From Tessaracoccus antarcticus (GTDB taxonomy: Bacteria > Actinomycetota > Actinomycetes > Propionibacteriales > Propionibacteriaceae): a stretch of DNA of 64,000 nucleotides. The first letter of the stretch is position 1; each line of letters opens with the position of its first letter. The notes under the pieces were generated by a model. That model made no database searches and was not told the origin of the DNA. It worked only from the letters and a program-made list of their open reading frames with translations. The translations under genes were made by a program, and so were the position numbers. Shown piece after piece: positions 29,777 to 41,222 of this stretch. The DNA lies in contig NZ_REFW01000003.1 in assembly GCF_003688855.1 (NCBI RefSeq), positions 62,001 to 126,000 of the forward strand, given 5' to 3'.

Positions 29777-31240
29777 TCAGGCCAGCAGTTGGCGGACCTC
29801 CGGGCCTATGGGGCGCGGGAGCTTGGAACTGCCGGACAGGAACTCGTCCACGCCCTGGGCCGCAGACCTGCCCTCGGCGATGGCCCACACGATCAGCGAC
29901 TGGCCGCGACCCGCGTCGCCGCAGACGAAGACGCCGGGCACGTTGGTGGCGAATTGCTCGTCGCGGGCAATGTTGCCGCGCTCGTCCAGGGTCACGCCCA
30001 GCTGCTCGGCGATCGTGCGCTCCGGGCCGGAGAAGCCCATGGCCAGCAGGACCAGCTGGGCAGGAATGTGCTTCTCGGAGCCTTCCACCGGCACGAACTT
30101 CCCGGCCTCGAACCGGACCTCGGTGAGGTCGAGGCCCGCGACGTTGCCGTCGTCGTCGCCCACGAACTGGCTCGTCGAGACGGCGTAGATCCTGTCTCCG
30201 CCCTCCTCGTGGGCTGAGGTGACCTTGAACGTCATGGGGAAGGTGGGCCACGGCTGGGCGACGGGACGCACGCCGGGCGGCGTCGGCATGATCTCCAGCT
30301 GGGTGATGGAACGCGCCTCCTGGCGGATGGAGGTGCCGAGACAGTCAGCGCCGGTGTCGCCGCCGCCGATGATCACGACGTCCTTGCCGGTGGCTGTGAT
30401 CTGCCCGGGCACGTCGCCGCCGAGCACCGCCTTGTTGGACTGCGGCAGGAACTCCATGGCCTGGTGGATCCCGTGCAGATCGCGCCCAGGAACGGGCAGG
30501 TCCCGAGCGACGGTGGCCCCGATGGCCAGCACCACGGCCTCGTAGCGCTCCAGCAACTCGGTACCCGTGATGTCCTCGCCGATGGCGACCCCGGTGACGA
30601 ACTGGGTGCCCTCCAGCCCCATCTGCTTCAGACGGCGGTCCAGCACGGACTTCTCCATCTTGAACTCGGGGATGCCGTAGCGCAGCAGGCCACCGATGGC
30701 GTCGGCACGCTCGTACACGACCACGGTGTGCCCGGCGCGGGTCAACTGCTGGGCAACGGCCAGGCCTGCAGGGCCGGAGCCGACCACCGCGACCGTCCGG
30801 TCCGTGTGCCACTCCGGCTGTTGCGGGACCACGCGTGAGTCGTCCCAGGCCTTGTCGATGATGGCCACCTCGACGTTCTTGATGGTGACCGGGTCACCCG
30901 AGATCCCCACCACGCAGGCGGTCTCGCACGGGGCGGGGCAGAGCCGGCCCGTGAACTCCGGAAAGTTGTTGGTGGCGTGCAGACGCTCCAGGGCGGGTTG
31001 CCATTCGCCCTGCCACACCAGGTCGTTCCACTCGGGGATGAGGTTCCCCAGCGGGCAACCGTTGTGGCAGAAGGGGATGCCACAGTCCATGCAGCGGCCC
31101 GCCTGCTGGGAGATGATCGGGAGCAGGGCCCGTCCCGGCGTGCCGGGGTAGACCTCCCGCCAGTCGTGGACGCGTTCGTCCACGGGCCGACGTGAAGCCA
31201 TCTCGCGGGGGGAGGTCATGAATCCGCGTGGGTCAGGCAT
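29777..31240 (-). CDS. gltD: Glutamate synthase small (beta) subunit
   Basis: NADPH-oxidising subunit of GOGAT, 487 residues. An N-terminal cysteine-rich segment ([17 protein letters not shown] and CPAPCETAC) binds Fe-S clusters. Two dinucleotide motifs follow, [15 protein letters not shown] near 150 and [12 protein letters not shown] near 295, then a C-terminal [21 protein letters not shown] motif. It passes electrons to GltB. The start overlaps the gltB stop by eight bases. Confidence 0.97.
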   Translation of the reverse strand: MPDPRGFMTSPREMASRRPVDERVHDWREVYPGTPGRALLPIISQQAGRCMDCGIPFCHNGCPLGNLIPEWNDLVWQGEWQPALERLHATNNFPEFTGRLCPAPCETACVVGISGDPVTIKNVEVAIIDKAWDDSRVVPQQPEWHTDRTVAVVGSGPAGLAVAQQLTRAGHTVVVYERADAIGGLLRYGIPEFKMEKSVLDRRLKQMGLEGTQFVTGVAIGEDITGTELLERYEAVVLAIGATVARDLPVPGRDLHGIHQAMEFLPQSNKAVLGGDVPGQITATGKDVVIIGGGDTGADCLGTSIRQEARSITQLEIMPTPPGVRPVAQPWPTFPMTFKVTSAHEEGGDRIYAVSTSQFVGDDDGNVAGLDLTEVRFEAGKFVPVEGSEKHIPAQLVLLAMGFSGPERTIAEQLGVTLDERGNIARDEQFATNVPGVFVCGDAGRGQSLIVWAIAEGRSAAQGVDEFLSGSSKLPRPIGPEVRQLLA

Positions 31241-34200
31241 GAGCAGCCTCCATCATGAGTTGGGTGATCTGTGTGTCGGTGTGACCGTCGGCCTCGGCCC
31301 GGGAGCGGGCCTCCATGACCCGTGCCCATACGCGGGGCTCGATCTTGGTGAAGCGGCTGGCCACAGTCGCGTCGTCGAGGTTGATGAGTGCCGACGCGAG
31401 CGTGGAGCCGGTCTCGGTTCGGTGGTCGATGAGAAGTTCCCGGACCCGGGCGACATCTGCGGGTGTCATGTCGACGGCGTCCACGAACTCGGTGTTGAGG
31501 CAGGTGAGGTCCATGTCCAGCACCCATGCGAGTCCGCCGGACATGCCGGCGGCGAAGTTGCGACCGGTGGGCCCGAGCACGAGCGCCTCACCGCCCGTCA
31601 TGTACTCGCACCCGTGGTCCCCTACGCCCTCGACGACGGCGGTGGCACCGGAGTTGCGGACGCAGAACCGCTCGCCGGTCAGGCCGCGCAGGAACAGTTG
31701 ACCGGAGGTGGCCCCGTAGCCGATGACGTTGCCTGCCACCACCTGGCGCTCGGCCAAGAACGTGCTGGCCGGGTCGGGGGCGACGATGATGCGTCCCCCG
31801 GAGAGGCCCTTGCCGACGTAGTCGCACGCATCTCCCACCACACGCAGGGTGATGCCGCGGGGCAGGAAGGCCCCGAAGCTCTGACCTGCGGTGCCGGGCA
31901 TGGTGAACTCGATGGTGCCCGGCGGCAGCCCCTCACCACCCGTGGATTTTGTCACCTCGTGGCCGAGCATCGTGCCGACAGTGCGGTCGATGTTGCGGAT
32001 GGCCACGGTGTGTCGCACTGCCCGGCCGTGCTGCAGCGCGGGTGCCGCGAGCTCGAGGAGCCGCATGTCCAGCTTCTCCTCCAGTCCGTGGTTCTGCGTG
32101 GTGGTGTTGTGGAGCGGGTGATCCACGTCGATCCGGGTGAGGATCGGTGTCAGGTCCAGGCCCTGGGTCTTCCAGTGCCTGACGGCCGGCGACACGTCGA
32201 GCGCCGCGACCTGCCCGACGGCCTCCTCGATGGAGCGGAATCCGAGCGACGCCAGGATCTCCCGCACTTCCGTGGCCATGAACTCGAAGAAGTTGATGAC
32301 GTGCTGGGGGTCACCCGTGAACTTGGCGCGCAGCGCGGGGTTCTGGGTGGCCACGCCCACGGGGCAGGTGTCCTTGTGGCACACGCGCATCATGATGCAG
32401 CCGGCCACCACGAGAGGCGCCGTGGCGAACCCGAATTCCTCGGCGCCCAACAGGGCGGCGATGATGACGTCGCGCCCCGTCTTGAGCTGTCCGTCGCACT
32501 GCACGACGATCCGGTCCCGCAACCCGTTGAGCAGCAGCGTCTGCTGGGCCTCGGCGAGCCCCAGTTCCCAGGGACCGCCGGCATGCTTGAGCGACGTCAG
32601 TGGGGCCGCGCCCGTGCCGCCATCATGCCCGGAGATCAGCACCACGTCGGCCTTGGCCTTCGAGACTCCGGCCGCGACGGTTCCCACGCCGATCTCGCTG
32701 ACGAGCTTCACGTGGACCCGTGCCGACGGGTTGGCGCACTTGAGGTCGTGGATGAGCTGTTTGAGGTCCTCGATGGAGTAGATGTCGTGGTGCGGCGGAG
32801 GTGAGATGAGGCCGACGCCGGGTGTGGAGTGCCGTGTCTTGGCCACCCACGGGTACACCTTGGGTCCGGGCAGCTGGCCACCCTCCCCCGGCTTGGCACC
32901 CTGGGCCATCTTGATCTGCAGGTCGGTGGCCCACGTGAGGTACTCGCTGGTGACACCGAACCGGCCGGATGCCACCTGCTTGATGGCGGAGCGGCGCAGG
33001 TCGTCGTGCAGGCGCTCCCTGTCCTCCCCACCCTCACCCGTGTTGGAGCGGGCACCGAGGGTGTTCATGGCGATGGCCAGCGTCTCGTGCGCCTCCGCGG
33101 AGATGGAGCCGTAGCTCATGGCCCCCGTGGAGAACCGCTTGACGATCTCGCTGATGGGCTCCACCTCGTCGATGTCGACGGGGGTGCGACCGTCGGCGAA
33201 CTTCATGAGGGAACGTAGCGTCATGACGCGCTCCGAGTTGTTGTCGACGAGCGCCGTGTAGCGCTTGAACACGTCGTATCGCCCGGTGCGGGTGGCGTGC
33301 TGGAGACGGAACACGGTCTCGGGGTCGAAAAGGTGCTGCTCGCCCTCACGGCGCCACTGGTACTCGCCGCCGACCGGCAGGTCGCGGTGCGCCAGGGGGA
33401 TCCCGTCGGACGGGTAGGCACGCAGATGTCGGAGACGGATCTCCTCGGCGATCTCCGCGAGACCGATGCCCCCCAGCCGGCTCGTGGTGCCGGTGAAGTA
33501 GGCGTCAACGAGCTCGTGGCTCAGTCCCAGCGCCTCGAAGACCTGGGCGCCCGTGTAGGAGGCGACCGTGGAGATGCCCATCTTGCTCATGACCTTCAGC
33601 ACACCCTTGGAGAGGGCCTTCGCCAGGTTCGCGATGGCCACCTCTGGCAGCACGCCGACATACATTTCGCGGCGGGCCATGTCCTCGACGCTCTCGAAGG
33701 CCAGGTAGGGGTTCACGGCGGCCGCCCCGTAGCCCAGCAGCAGCGCCACGTGGTGCACCTCGCGCACGTCGCCCGCCTCCACGACGATGCCGACCTGGGT
33801 CCGGGACTTCTCCCGCACCAGGTGGTGGTGGATGGCTGCCGTCAGGAGCAGCGACGGAATGGGGGCGAGCTGCGGCGTCGAGTGGCGGTCGGAGAGCACG
33901 ATGGCCCGGGCGCCCCCGCGGATGGCGGCGGACACCTCAGTGCACAACTCGTCCAGGCGCGTCCTCAGTGCACGCCCGCCGCCGGCGACCTTGTACAGCC
34001 CGCGCACCACGTGCGTGGAGTAGCCGGGGACGGTGCCGTCGCTGAGGCGGACGATCTTGGCGAGCTGCTCCGAGTCGAGGATGGGCCGGGTCATGGTGAT
34101 GAGGTGGGCGGCCTCCGGGACCGGGTCCAGCAGGTTGCGCTCGGGGCCGATCTTGGTGGTCAGGGAGGTGACGAGTTCCTCGCGGATGGCATCCAGCGGC

Positions 34201-35750
34201 GGGTTGGTCACCTGCGCGAAGAGCTGGGAGAAGTAGTCGAACAACAGGTGGGGGCGCTCGGAGAGCACGGCCACGGGGGTGTCGGTGCCCATGGATCCGA
34301 TGGGCTCGAACCCGTCGCAGGCCATGGGGGCGAGGACGAGCCGCAGCTCCTCATGTGTGTAGCCGAACACCTGCTGTCGGCGGATCACCGATGCGTGCCC
34401 GTGCACCACATGTGCGCGGCCGGGCAGCTTGTCCAGTTCCACCTTGTTGCCCGCCACCCACTGGGCGTAGGGATGTTCGGCAGCGAGTTGCCCCTTGACC
34501 TCGTCGTCGTCGATGATGCGGTGCTGCTCGAGGTCCACCAGCAGCATCCGTCCGGGCTGCAGCCGTCCCTTGGCGACGACGTCGCCGGGGGGTAGCGGCA
34601 GCACGCCGGACTCGGAGGCGAAGACGACGAGGCCGTCCGAGGTCTCCCAGTACCGACCGGGGCGCAGACCGTTGCGGTCAAGGGTGGCGCCGATGATGGA
34701 GCCGTCGGTGAAGGTCATGCAGGCGGGGCCGTCCCACGGCTCCATGATGGCCGAGTGGTACTCGTAGAACGCTCGCCTCGCCGGGTCCATGGAGGGGTTG
34801 CCCTCCCATGCCTCGGGGATCATCATCAGCATGGCGTGCGGTAATGACCGGCCGCCGAGATGCAGCAGTTCCAGCACCTCGTCGAAGGATGCGGAGTCGG
34901 AGCCCTCAGGGGTGCAGATGGGGAAGAGCCGTGCCAGGTTGCCGGGGATCTTCTCGCTCATGAGCAGCGCCTCGCGGGCGCGCATCCAGTTGCGGTTGCC
35001 GCGCACAGTGTTGATCTCGCCGTTGTGGGCGATGAAGCGGTACGGGTGTGCCAACTCCCAGGAGGGGAATGTGTTGGTGGAGAACCGGGAGTGCACGAGC
35101 GCCAGGGCGGACTCCATGGTCTCGTCGAGCAGCTCCGGGAACACCTCCTCCAGCTGGCTGGTGGTGAGCATGCCCTTGTAGACGAGCGTGCGCGAGCTCA
35201 GCGATGCGAAGTGAACGCCGGCCTCGTGCTGGGCGCGGCGGCGCAGGCCGAATGTCAGACGGTCCAGCGCAAGGCCAGTCTCGTTGTCTCGGCCCGCCAC
35301 GACAAGGTGTTCGAAGTGGGGCATGACCGCGAGCGAGACGGGCGAGAGCGTGGCGGTCTCCACGTCCACCTCGCGCCACACGAGGACATCCAGGTCTTCG
35401 TCGGCTGCGATGTCCTCGATCTGTCGCTTGATGGCGGCCCGCTCGTCCGCGTCGGCGGGCAGGAACGCCAGACCCACGGCGTAGGCACCGGGCTCGGGCA
35501 GTGTCACCTCGACGACGGACCTCAGGAAGCGATCGGGCACCTGGAGGAGGATGCCCGCGCCGTCACCGGCGGCCTCGTCGGCACCCGTGGCACCACGGTG
35601 GTCAAGGTTGCGAAGGGCCTCGAGGCCCTGGGCCACGATCGAGTGGCGGGCAATGCCGTCGAGCTTGGCGACGAAGGCGATGCCACACGCCTCATGTTCG
35701 TTGGCGGGGTCGTAGAGGCCCACCTTTCCGGGCCGGTTGCTGACCTGCAT
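31233..35750 (-). CDS. gltB: Glutamate synthase large (alpha) subunit
   Basis: Glutaminase/synthase subunit of GOGAT, 1,505 residues. A short propeptide precedes the N-terminal nucleophile Cys of ACGIAFVA. The glutaminase domain has [11 protein letters not shown] and [15 protein letters not shown]. The FMN/synthase domain has [21 protein letters not shown] and [13 protein letters not shown]. The 3Fe-4S cysteines sit in [15 protein letters not shown], and the C-terminal beta-helix has GGRI and YGATSG repeats. The ATG at 35750 has AGGAGG six bases upstream; longer open sequence reaching 36362 reads as non-coding. Confidence 0.97.
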   Translation of the reverse strand: MQVSNRPGKVGLYDPANEHEACGIAFVAKLDGIARHSIVAQGLEALRNLDHRGATGADEAAGDGAGILLQVPDRFLRSVVEVTLPEPGAYAVGLAFLPADADERAAIKRQIEDIAADEDLDVLVWREVDVETATLSPVSLAVMPHFEHLVVAGRDNETGLALDRLTFGLRRRAQHEAGVHFASLSSRTLVYKGMLTTSQLEEVFPELLDETMESALALVHSRFSTNTFPSWELAHPYRFIAHNGEINTVRGNRNWMRAREALLMSEKIPGNLARLFPICTPEGSDSASFDEVLELLHLGGRSLPHAMLMMIPEAWEGNPSMDPARRAFYEYHSAIMEPWDGPACMTFTDGSIIGATLDRNGLRPGRYWETSDGLVVFASESGVLPLPPGDVVAKGRLQPGRMLLVDLEQHRIIDDDEVKGQLAAEHPYAQWVAGNKVELDKLPGRAHVVHGHASVIRRQQVFGYTHEELRLVLAPMACDGFEPIGSMGTDTPVAVLSERPHLLFDYFSQLFAQVTNPPLDAIREELVTSLTTKIGPERNLLDPVPEAAHLITMTRPILDSEQLAKIVRLSDGTVPGYSTHVVRGLYKVAGGGRALRTRLDELCTEVSAAIRGGARAIVLSDRHSTPQLAPIPSLLLTAAIHHHLVREKSRTQVGIVVEAGDVREVHHVALLLGYGAAAVNPYLAFESVEDMARREMYVGVLPEVAIANLAKALSKGVLKVMSKMGISTVASYTGAQVFEALGLSHELVDAYFTGTTSRLGGIGLAEIAEEIRLRHLRAYPSDGIPLAHRDLPVGGEYQWRREGEQHLFDPETVFRLQHATRTGRYDVFKRYTALVDNNSERVMTLRSLMKFADGRTPVDIDEVEPISEIVKRFSTGAMSYGSISAEAHETLAIAMNTLGARSNTGEGGEDRERLHDDLRRSAIKQVASGRFGVTSEYLTWATDLQIKMAQGAKPGEGGQLPGPKVYPWVAKTRHSTPGVGLISPPPHHDIYSIEDLKQLIHDLKCANPSARVHVKLVSEIGVGTVAAGVSKAKADVVLISGHDGGTGAAPLTSLKHAGGPWELGLAEAQQTLLLNGLRDRIVVQCDGQLKTGRDVIIAALLGAEEFGFATAPLVVAGCIMMRVCHKDTCPVGVATQNPALRAKFTGDPQHVINFFEFMATEVREILASLGFRSIEEAVGQVAALDVSPAVRHWKTQGLDLTPILTRIDVDHPLHNTTTQNHGLEEKLDMRLLELAAPALQHGRAVRHTVAIRNIDRTVGTMLGHEVTKSTGGEGLPPGTIEFTMPGTAGQSFGAFLPRGITLRVVGDACDYVGKGLSGGRIIVAPDPASTFLAERQVVAGNVIGYGATSGQLFLRGLTGERFCVRNSGATAVVEGVGDHGCEYMTGGEALVLGPTGRNFAAGMSGGLAWVLDMDLTCLNTEFVDAVDMTPADVARVRELLIDHRTETGSTLASALINLDDATVASRFTKIEPRVWARVMEARSRAEADGHTDTQITQLMMEAAHA

Positions 35751-35843
35751 GCTGATCCTCCTCCATCCGTGGGTCGTCACAGCGGACGCCCGGATAGTGA
35801 GAATAGGCAGAGTAAAACGGTCGAAACCGCCGGATCCGGCTCT

Positions 35844-35870
35844 GTAGCACGATCGTAACTTTCGCGTTGC
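35844..35870 (-). promoter_or_regulatory. Three 11-base-spaced GnnAC boxes upstream of gltB
   Basis: On the minus strand three pentamers occur at exact 11-base intervals: GCAAC, GTTAC and GCTAC, each separated by six bases. This resembles the GTnAC-N6-GnAAC layout of GlnR sites in actinobacteria, but only the middle box is a good match. It lies in the AT-richer 200-base gap upstream of gltB, about 95 bases from its start. The gap 35751-35950 otherwise holds no gene. Confidence 0.35.
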
Positions 35871-35950
35871 AAAACTGTTGCCCGGCTGAAACGGGGCAGT
35901 GGGTCTGCGCCCCCGGCGACGGCTGGTCCAGCCCATCGGCACGTCCACCG

Positions 35951-36271
35951 CTAGGCGCGGCGCCCCAGCTTTGCCAGCACCCTCGCCTGCCTGTCGTCGC
36001 CGGAGGCACACTCGACTTCCGGCTTGCAGACGCCCTCCGTGTAGAGCACGTCCCCGTAGGCCTGCGCCAGGGAATCCATGACGTCGAGTTCCTCGTCGGT
36101 GAGTGATGCCGTGAGGAACTCGCGCTGTGTGTCGATGAGGTGGCGCACCACGTCTCGAGCGGACCAGTGTTCGCAGGGCGACTGCGCTGACCAACGATCC
36201 GCGGGACCCGACTCCAGGACTGCCTCGAGTGGACGGCGCGCCTCGGTGTGCTTCGACAGTGTCGTGTTCAT
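35951..36271 (-). CDS. Short TIGR03086/DinB-like protein, apparently missing its middle
   Basis: A 106-residue protein. Its first half ([26 protein letters not shown]) matches the start of TIGR03086/mycothiol-maleylpyruvate-isomerase N domains, with the first metal-site His of HLID. Its end ([13 protein letters not shown]) resembles the usual C-terminus of those roughly 190-residue proteins. About 80 central residues, including later metal-site histidines, are absent, suggesting an in-frame internal deletion or a reduced paralogue. TAGCGT ends six bases before the ATG at 36271. Confidence 0.6.
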   Translation of the reverse strand: MNTTLSKHTEARRPLEAVLESGPADRWSAQSPCEHWSARDVVRHLIDTQREFLTASLTDEELDVMDSLAQAYGDVLYTEGVCKPEVECASGDDRQARVLAKLGRRA

Positions 36272-36342
36272 GGCGACACGCTACGCGTGACGGCACCACG
36301 TCGGGCAGGAACGCCGCGGTGCACCGTGGGTGATCCGGCGCG

Positions 36343-36897
36343 TCAGACGTGCTGCCAGGCAAGCTCCGTCGTGGTGGGCACGGCGTCGCTGCGCAGCCGA
36401 GAATACGTCAGCACGTCAATGCGCTGACCATCCACCAGGAACTTTTCCCGCTCGGTGCCCTCGTGGATGAAACCCGCAGCGCGTGCCACGGACTCGGACG
36501 CGGGGTTGTTGGCCCGGTGCCCCAGCGCCAGCCGCTCGAGTCTCCCGGCCGTGAGCGCCCAGTTGGCGATGGTGGCTGCCGCACACGTGGTCCACCCGCG
36601 CCCCCGGGAGCCCTCGCGCATCCAGTACCAGAACCACCCGTTGCGATTCTTCGCATCCATGGTGACGGCGACGAGCCCCACCAGTTCGTCACCGGTGACG
36701 ACTGCGAACGCCCGGTGCGGTCCGTCAGAGTGCAGGAGGTGGGTCACGTAGGCAGCGGCCGTCTCGGGTGAGCTGACGTCGCCCTGGCGCCGCATGTCGG
36801 GGTTGGACAGGAATGCCGCGAGCACAGCCGGGGTGTCGCTCTGCCGCAGCGGGCGCAACTCCGGGGAATTCAGGATGGATCCAGTCATCGAGACCAT
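36343..36897 (-). CDS. GNAT family N-acetyltransferase (RimJ/RimL-like)
   Basis: A 184-residue acetyltransferase of the RimJ/RimL-like GNAT type, with [19 protein letters not shown], the acetyl-CoA region REGSRGRGW and the typical [21 protein letters not shown] end. In that family members modify N-terminal or small-molecule amines; the target is unknown. The ATG at 36897 is the longest start; an ATG at 36888 is about equally likely. No Shine-Dalgarno is seen for either. Confidence 0.85.
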   Translation of the reverse strand: MVSMTGSILNSPELRPLRQSDTPAVLAAFLSNPDMRRQGDVSSPETAAAYVTHLLHSDGPHRAFAVVTGDELVGLVAVTMDAKNRNGWFWYWMREGSRGRGWTTCAAATIANWALTAGRLERLALGHRANNPASESVARAAGFIHEGTEREKFLVDGQRIDVLTYSRLRSDAVPTTTELAWQHV

Positions 36898-36983
36898 CGT
36901 ACGTGGCGGGGTTGGACGTCATAGTCTGGATACATGGGTGTCGCCTGCGAGGTCTGCGTGTTGTCTCCCGAGCACGTGCACGT

Positions 36984-37415
36984 ATGAACCGGTGGGCGGG
37001 ATCGCGCCGGGGTGAGCGAATCGCCCTGGCCATCGCCCTCATCTGGGCGGGGGTCCTGCTCGTGGGGGCATTCACAGTGCCCGTCTACGGCGGGGAGGGC
37101 GCGGACTCCACCGGCGCTGTGACGCAGCGGGCTCTGACGCTGGTGGGCGTGAACGGTGCCAGCGGAGTGGTGGTGGCAGCCGTCCCCTTCCTGCTGGCGC
37201 TCGGAACCGCATTCGCACTCTGGCTGCGCGGATCCAGCCCGGGAGCCGGCCCGGTGGCCTGGACGCTGACCATCCTGTCGGCCGTGTTCAGCATGGTTTC
37301 CATCCTGTCGATCGGCCTGTTCGCCATCCCTGTCGTCGCCTGCCTCCTCGCCGCCTGCACGGTGCACGGCCGGACGCCTTCTGCACCCGTTACGATGACG
37401 CCTCCGCTCCGGTGA
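36984..37415 (+). CDS. Membrane protein of unknown function, about four helices
   Basis: A 143-residue protein starting MNRWAGSRRGERIAL. Hydrophobic segments lie near residues 14-34, 58-78, 86-106 and 108-128. The C-terminus is short and proline/threonine-rich. No family is recognised. It points away from the GNAT gene and converges on the oxidoreductase gene. Confidence 0.6.
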   Translation: MNRWAGSRRGERIALAIALIWAGVLLVGAFTVPVYGGEGADSTGAVTQRALTLVGVNGASGVVVAAVPFLLALGTAFALWLRGSSPGAGPVAWTLTILSAVFSMVSILSIGLFAIPVVACLLAACTVHGRTPSAPVTMTPPLR

Positions 37416-37458
37416 TGCCCGCCAGGGACACGCCCCTCAGGACGTGGGGATTCCAGCA

Positions 37459-38454
37459 CTAACCAAGGGTCACGCCGTGGGCAGCCCTGTGGTCGGTCAG
37501 GATGGCGTCGACGACCCGGGCCGTGCGCAGCGCCGAGACCCCGGTGCTGGGGGACATCCCGCGCCCGAGAAGTTCGTCGACGACGCTCTGCACGAGCGGC
37601 TGCTGCACGGTGTCGGGATAGGGCGCAGGGATGCTCTGCAGTCCGTCGTTGGTCCGCAGCTCCAGCGGTTGCTCGTCGAAGACCGAGAAGCTCAGCGTGC
37701 CACGAGAACCGACGAGCTGGACCTCGTCCAGCTCCTCGCCGGCATCGAAGCACCACAATCCGGTCCCCACCACCCCGGACTCGAACTGCAGGACGGCACC
37801 CACCAGGTCCTCCGCTGCCCCGGTCCCGGCGCGGTTCTTCGCGTGCCCCGTGACGTGTTCGATGGGCCCCACGAGATGGTCGAGCAGGTCCAGCGTGTGC
37901 GAACCAAGGTCCACGAAGTGGCCACCGCCGGAGACGTCCGGTCGCAACCGCCACGGCAGGACGTCACCGTCTGTGGGATCCGCCGGGCGCAACTGGCGGA
38001 TCGTCACGGCCTGCAATCGACCAATGGCCCCTTCGGTGAGCAGACGCCGGACCGTCTCGAAGCGGGGCATGGCGCGGCGGTAGTAGGCGACGAACAACGG
38101 CAGACCCGCACTCTCGGCGGCGTCATTCATCTGGATGCACTCGCTGGCACTGCGGGCCATCGGCTTCTCCACGTACACCGGTTTGCCGGCCTCGAGAACC
38201 CGTATGGCGTACTCGCGGTGGGAGTCCGGTGGGGTGGCCACGTAGACGGCGTCGACCTCATCATCGTGGATGAGCTCGTCGGCGTTGTCGTACCACCTGG
38301 GCACACCATGCCTGGCCGCATAGTCGGCGGCCTTCGCCCCAGTTCTGCGCATCACCGCAACCAGTTGCGATCCCGCTGCCTTCTGAAAGGCCGGTCCGCT
38401 CTTGACCTCGGTGACGTCTCCGACGCCGATGATGCCCCATCGCACTGTTTCCAT
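37459..38454 (-). CDS. Gfo/Idh/MocA family oxidoreductase
   Basis: NAD(P)-dependent oxidoreductase of 331 residues. The N-terminal Rossmann fold starts WGIIGVGDVTEV, then AVYVATPPDSHREYAIRVLEAGKPVYVEKPMA, which holds the conserved EKP Lys. A C-terminal domain carries GGGHFVDLGSHTLDLLDHLVG. Substrate unknown; the family acts mostly on sugars and cyclitols. TAACAT ends seven bases before the ATG at 38454, with no Shine-Dalgarno. Confidence 0.9.
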   Translation of the reverse strand: METVRWGIIGVGDVTEVKSGPAFQKAAGSQLVAVMRRTGAKAADYAARHGVPRWYDNADELIHDDEVDAVYVATPPDSHREYAIRVLEAGKPVYVEKPMARSASECIQMNDAAESAGLPLFVAYYRRAMPRFETVRRLLTEGAIGRLQAVTIRQLRPADPTDGDVLPWRLRPDVSGGGHFVDLGSHTLDLLDHLVGPIEHVTGHAKNRAGTGAAEDLVGAVLQFESGVVGTGLWCFDAGEELDEVQLVGSRGTLSFSVFDEQPLELRTNDGLQSIPAPYPDTVQQPLVQSVVDELLGRGMSPSTGVSALRTARVVDAILTDHRAAHGVTLG

Positions 38455-38461
38455 GCCGGAG

Positions 38462-38467
38462 ATGTTA
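38462..38467 (-). promoter_or_regulatory. Candidate -10 hexamer, leaderless oxidoreductase gene
   Basis: TAACAT on the minus strand, seven bases before the ATG at 38454; no ribosome binding site lies between. Part of a recurring pattern in this window. Confidence 0.4.
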
Positions 38468-38505
38468 GCCGCCGACCGGCCATCCGGGCCGGTGGCGTCC
38501 CGCCC

Positions 38506-39126
38506 TCACTGCCGGGAAATGAGCGTGGCGTAGTCCTCGCGAAGGTCCTTGACGCTGTAGCCCTCGGTCCAGATGACCTGCACCCGATGATCAGCGCCGA
38601 CGCCCAGGATCTGGGAGCCGTGGTCCACCTCGTAGCCACCGGAGGGGAGCTTCTTGCCCTCCTCGATGGCGATGCCCATGGAACTGGCGATGCCGGAGAT
38701 CACGTCCAGATCTCCCGTCACACCGATGAACGACTCGTCGATGCGCTCCAGGTACGCCTTCATCACTTCGGGGGTGTCGCGCGCCGGGTCGGTGGTCACC
38801 ATGACGAGCGTGACGGAGCTGCCAAGCCCGTCCTGCATCCGCCGTTTGGCGGTGGCCATGTCGGCCAGTATCCCGGGACAGATGTCCGGGCAGTTGGTGT
38901 AGCCGAAGAACAGCGCCATGGCTTTCGTGGTGGGCGAGGTGGCCAGGTTCCAGGGGTTTCCGTCCTGATCCGTGAGGTCCACGTCCGGCATCTCGAAGCC
39001 ATCCGTGAGTCCGGTGCCGTGGTAACCATCGTCGTCGGCCTGCACGCTGGCGGGTGGCACGTCGGAGCCACAGGCCGCCAGTGGTACGAGCAGGAGCGCG
39101 CCCAGCAGGCTCCGGCGAGGGATCAC
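38506..39126 (-). CDS. SCO family copper-chaperone-like lipoprotein
   Basis: A 206-residue predicted exported lipoprotein. The signal peptide ends in a lipobox (PLAAC, Cys near 19). The thioredoxin-like SCO domain has ALFFGYTNCPDICPG with the CxxxC copper-site cysteines (about 79 and 83) and a later VDHGSQI His. SCO proteins help load copper into cytochrome c oxidase CuA or act in redox control. It starts with GTG overlapping the trpA stop, so it is the tail gene of the trp operon; no cytochrome oxidase genes are nearby. Confidence 0.88.
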   Translation of the reverse strand: MIPRRSLLGALLLVPLAACGSDVPPASVQADDDGYHGTGLTDGFEMPDVDLTDQDGNPWNLATSPTTKAMALFFGYTNCPDICPGILADMATAKRRMQDGLGSSVTLVMVTTDPARDTPEVMKAYLERIDESFIGVTGDLDVISGIASSMGIAIEEGKKLPSGGYEVDHGSQILGVGADHRVQVIWTEGYSVKDLREDYATLISRQ

Positions 39127-39977
39127 GCCCGACCCCTCCGAACGCCATCGGCGAGTTCGTCGACGAGGGCGCGGAGCCGGTCGAGGTCACCGGGCATGTC
39201 GGCGCCGTCCGAGTCCAGGCAGCGCAGCAGCGCCGAGCCGACGATGACTGCGTCGGCATACTTGGCCACCTCCGCGGCCTGGTCGCCGTTGGAGACGCCC
39301 AGCCCGATGCCCACGGGGAGCTGGTGGTCCGCGGCCCTGGCACGGCTCGCAATCACGGGCGCGGCGGACGACGTGGTGGTGCGCGTGCCCGTGACACCCA
39401 TGACGCTGGTGGCATACACCCAGCCGCGACAGGCGGCCATGGTGGAGGCGATGCGATCATCGGTGGAACTGGGCGCGACGAGGAAGATGCGGTCCAGCTC
39501 GTACTTGTCCGTGGCGGCTCGCCACACCCCGGCCTCGTCGGGTGTGAGGTCGGGCGTGATGACGCCGGCGCCACCGGCCTCCTTGAGGTCGCGGGCGAAC
39601 TCGTCGGGGCCGTACTGCTCGATGAGGTTCCAGTAGGTCATGACCAACGGGGTGCACCCGCGCTCGGCAACGGCCCGGGCGGCGCGGAAGGCGTCTCGCG
39701 TGCGCACACCCCGACTCAGGGCCTTGGTGGTGGCGTGCTGGATCACGATGCCGTCCAGGACCGGGTCGGAGTACGGGATGCCGATCTCCACGAGGTCGAC
39801 TCCCACTCCGTCAGTCAGGGCACGGAAGGCTTCCAGGCTCTGGTCCACGCTCGGGTACCCCACGGGGAGGTACGCGATGAGGGCTGCACGGTTCTGTGCC
39901 GCGCAGGCCGCCAGAACCTTGCCGGAGATCCCGAGGCGGGACTCGTCGGTGAACCTGTTCGTGGCCACGCTGCTCAT
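39123..39977 (-). CDS. trpA: Tryptophan synthase alpha subunit
   Basis: Converts indole-3-glycerol phosphate to indole for TrpB, 284 residues, barrel fold. It has [24 protein letters not shown] with the catalytic Glu, [13 protein letters not shown] with the catalytic Asp, and [16 protein letters not shown]. The phosphate site [15 protein letters not shown] follows. The ATG at 39977 overlaps the trpB stop by four bases. Confidence 0.96.
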   Translation of the reverse strand: MSSVATNRFTDESRLGISGKVLAACAAQNRAALIAYLPVGYPSVDQSLEAFRALTDGVGVDLVEIGIPYSDPVLDGIVIQHATTKALSRGVRTRDAFRAARAVAERGCTPLVMTYWNLIEQYGPDEFARDLKEAGGAGVITPDLTPDEAGVWRAATDKYELDRIFLVAPSSTDDRIASTMAACRGWVYATSVMGVTGTRTTTSSAAPVIASRARAADHQLPVGIGLGVSNGDQAAEVAKYADAVIVGSALLRCLDSDGADMPGDLDRLRALVDELADGVRRGRA

Positions 39978-41212
39978 TCCATGCCTCCCACGACCATGTC
40001 GGGCTCCCCTGACATGCCGAACCACTCGAAGGCGGTGCTGACGTCCTTGTCCCCTCGGCCTGAGAGGCACACGAGGATGGTGGGGCGGGCATCCGGCTGC
40101 TCCTCGGCCAGACGCAGTCCGAGCCGCTTCACGCCAGCCAGGGCATGGGCGGTCTCGATGGCTGGCATGATGCCCTCGGTCCGTGTCAGCTCCCCGAATG
40201 CCTGCATGGCCTCGGCGTCGGTGACACCCTCGTAGGTGGCGCGACCGCTCTTGGCCAACCATGCGTGCTCGGGGCCGACGCCCGGGTAGTCCAGTCCGGC
40301 CGAGATCGAGTGCGACTCGATGGTCTGGCCATCCTCGTTCTGCAACACGTAGGTGCGGGCGCCGTGCAGCACCCCCATGGTCCCGGCGGAGATGGTGGCC
40401 GCGTGGCGGCCCGTCTCGATGCCGTCGCCAGCCGCCTCGTAGCCCCAGAGCTTGACACCTTCGTCAGGGATGAAGTCGGCGAACATTCCGAGGGCGTTGG
40501 AGCCACCCCCCACGCAGGCTGCGACGTGGTCGGGCAGCCCACCGTGGTCCTCGATCATCTGGGCACGCGCCTCCGTCGAGATGATGCGTTGGAGTTCACG
40601 CACCATCCAGGGGAACGGGTGCGGGCCGGCGACGGTACCGATGAGGTAATGGGTTGTCTCGACGCTGGAGACCCATTCGCGCATGGCCTCGTTCATGGCG
40701 TCCTTGAGCGTGCGGGACCCGGCGGCGACGGCGTACACCTCGGCGCCCAGCAACTGCATGCGTGCGACGTTCAACGCCTGGCGCTTGGTGTCCACCTCCC
40801 CCATGTACACGCGGCACTCCAGCCCCATGAGGGCGGCGGCGGTGGCGGTGGCCACACCGTGCTGCCCGGCGCCCGTCTCGGCGATCACACGGGTCTTGCC
40901 CATGCGCTTGGTGAGCAGGGCCTGCCCCAGCACGTTGTTGATCTTGTGGGCACCCGTGTGGTTCAGGTCCTCGCGCTTCAGCAGGATGCGGGCGTTGCCG
41001 CACAGCGTGGAAAAGTTGTCGGCCACGGTGATGGGGGTTGGCCGACCCGAGTAGTCGCGCTGGAGCCGACGCAGCTCCGCGATGAACGTCGGGTCCTCGC
41101 TGGCGCGGGAGAATTCGGAGGCAAGTTCCGCCAGCGCCGCGTTCAGCGCTTCGGGCACGAACTTGCCGCCGAAGTCACCGAAATGGCCAGTGGCGTCGGG
41201 AAGCAGGGTCAT
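39974..41212 (-). CDS. trpB: Tryptophan synthase beta subunit
   Basis: PLP enzyme that joins indole and serine, 412 residues. It has [36 protein letters not shown] with the PLP Lys, [33 protein letters not shown] for the PLP phosphate, and [19 protein letters not shown]. The start is the ATG at 41212, ten bases after the DUF808 gene, with GGGAG upstream. Confidence 0.97.
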   Translation of the reverse strand: MTLLPDATGHFGDFGGKFVPEALNAALAELASEFSRASEDPTFIAELRRLQRDYSGRPTPITVADNFSTLCGNARILLKREDLNHTGAHKINNVLGQALLTKRMGKTRVIAETGAGQHGVATATAAALMGLECRVYMGEVDTKRQALNVARMQLLGAEVYAVAAGSRTLKDAMNEAMREWVSSVETTHYLIGTVAGPHPFPWMVRELQRIISTEARAQMIEDHGGLPDHVAACVGGGSNALGMFADFIPDEGVKLWGYEAAGDGIETGRHAATISAGTMGVLHGARTYVLQNEDGQTIESHSISAGLDYPGVGPEHAWLAKSGRATYEGVTDAEAMQAFGELTRTEGIMPAIETAHALAGVKRLGLRLAEEQPDARPTILVCLSGRGDKDVSTAFEWFGMSGEPDMVVGGME

Positions 41213-41222
41213 GACTCCCAGA

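Noticed and set aside
35751-36362. Upstream extension of gltB
   Set aside because: The frame is open to 36362, but the added 200 residues are low complexity and the ATG at 35750 has a perfect Shine-Dalgarno.
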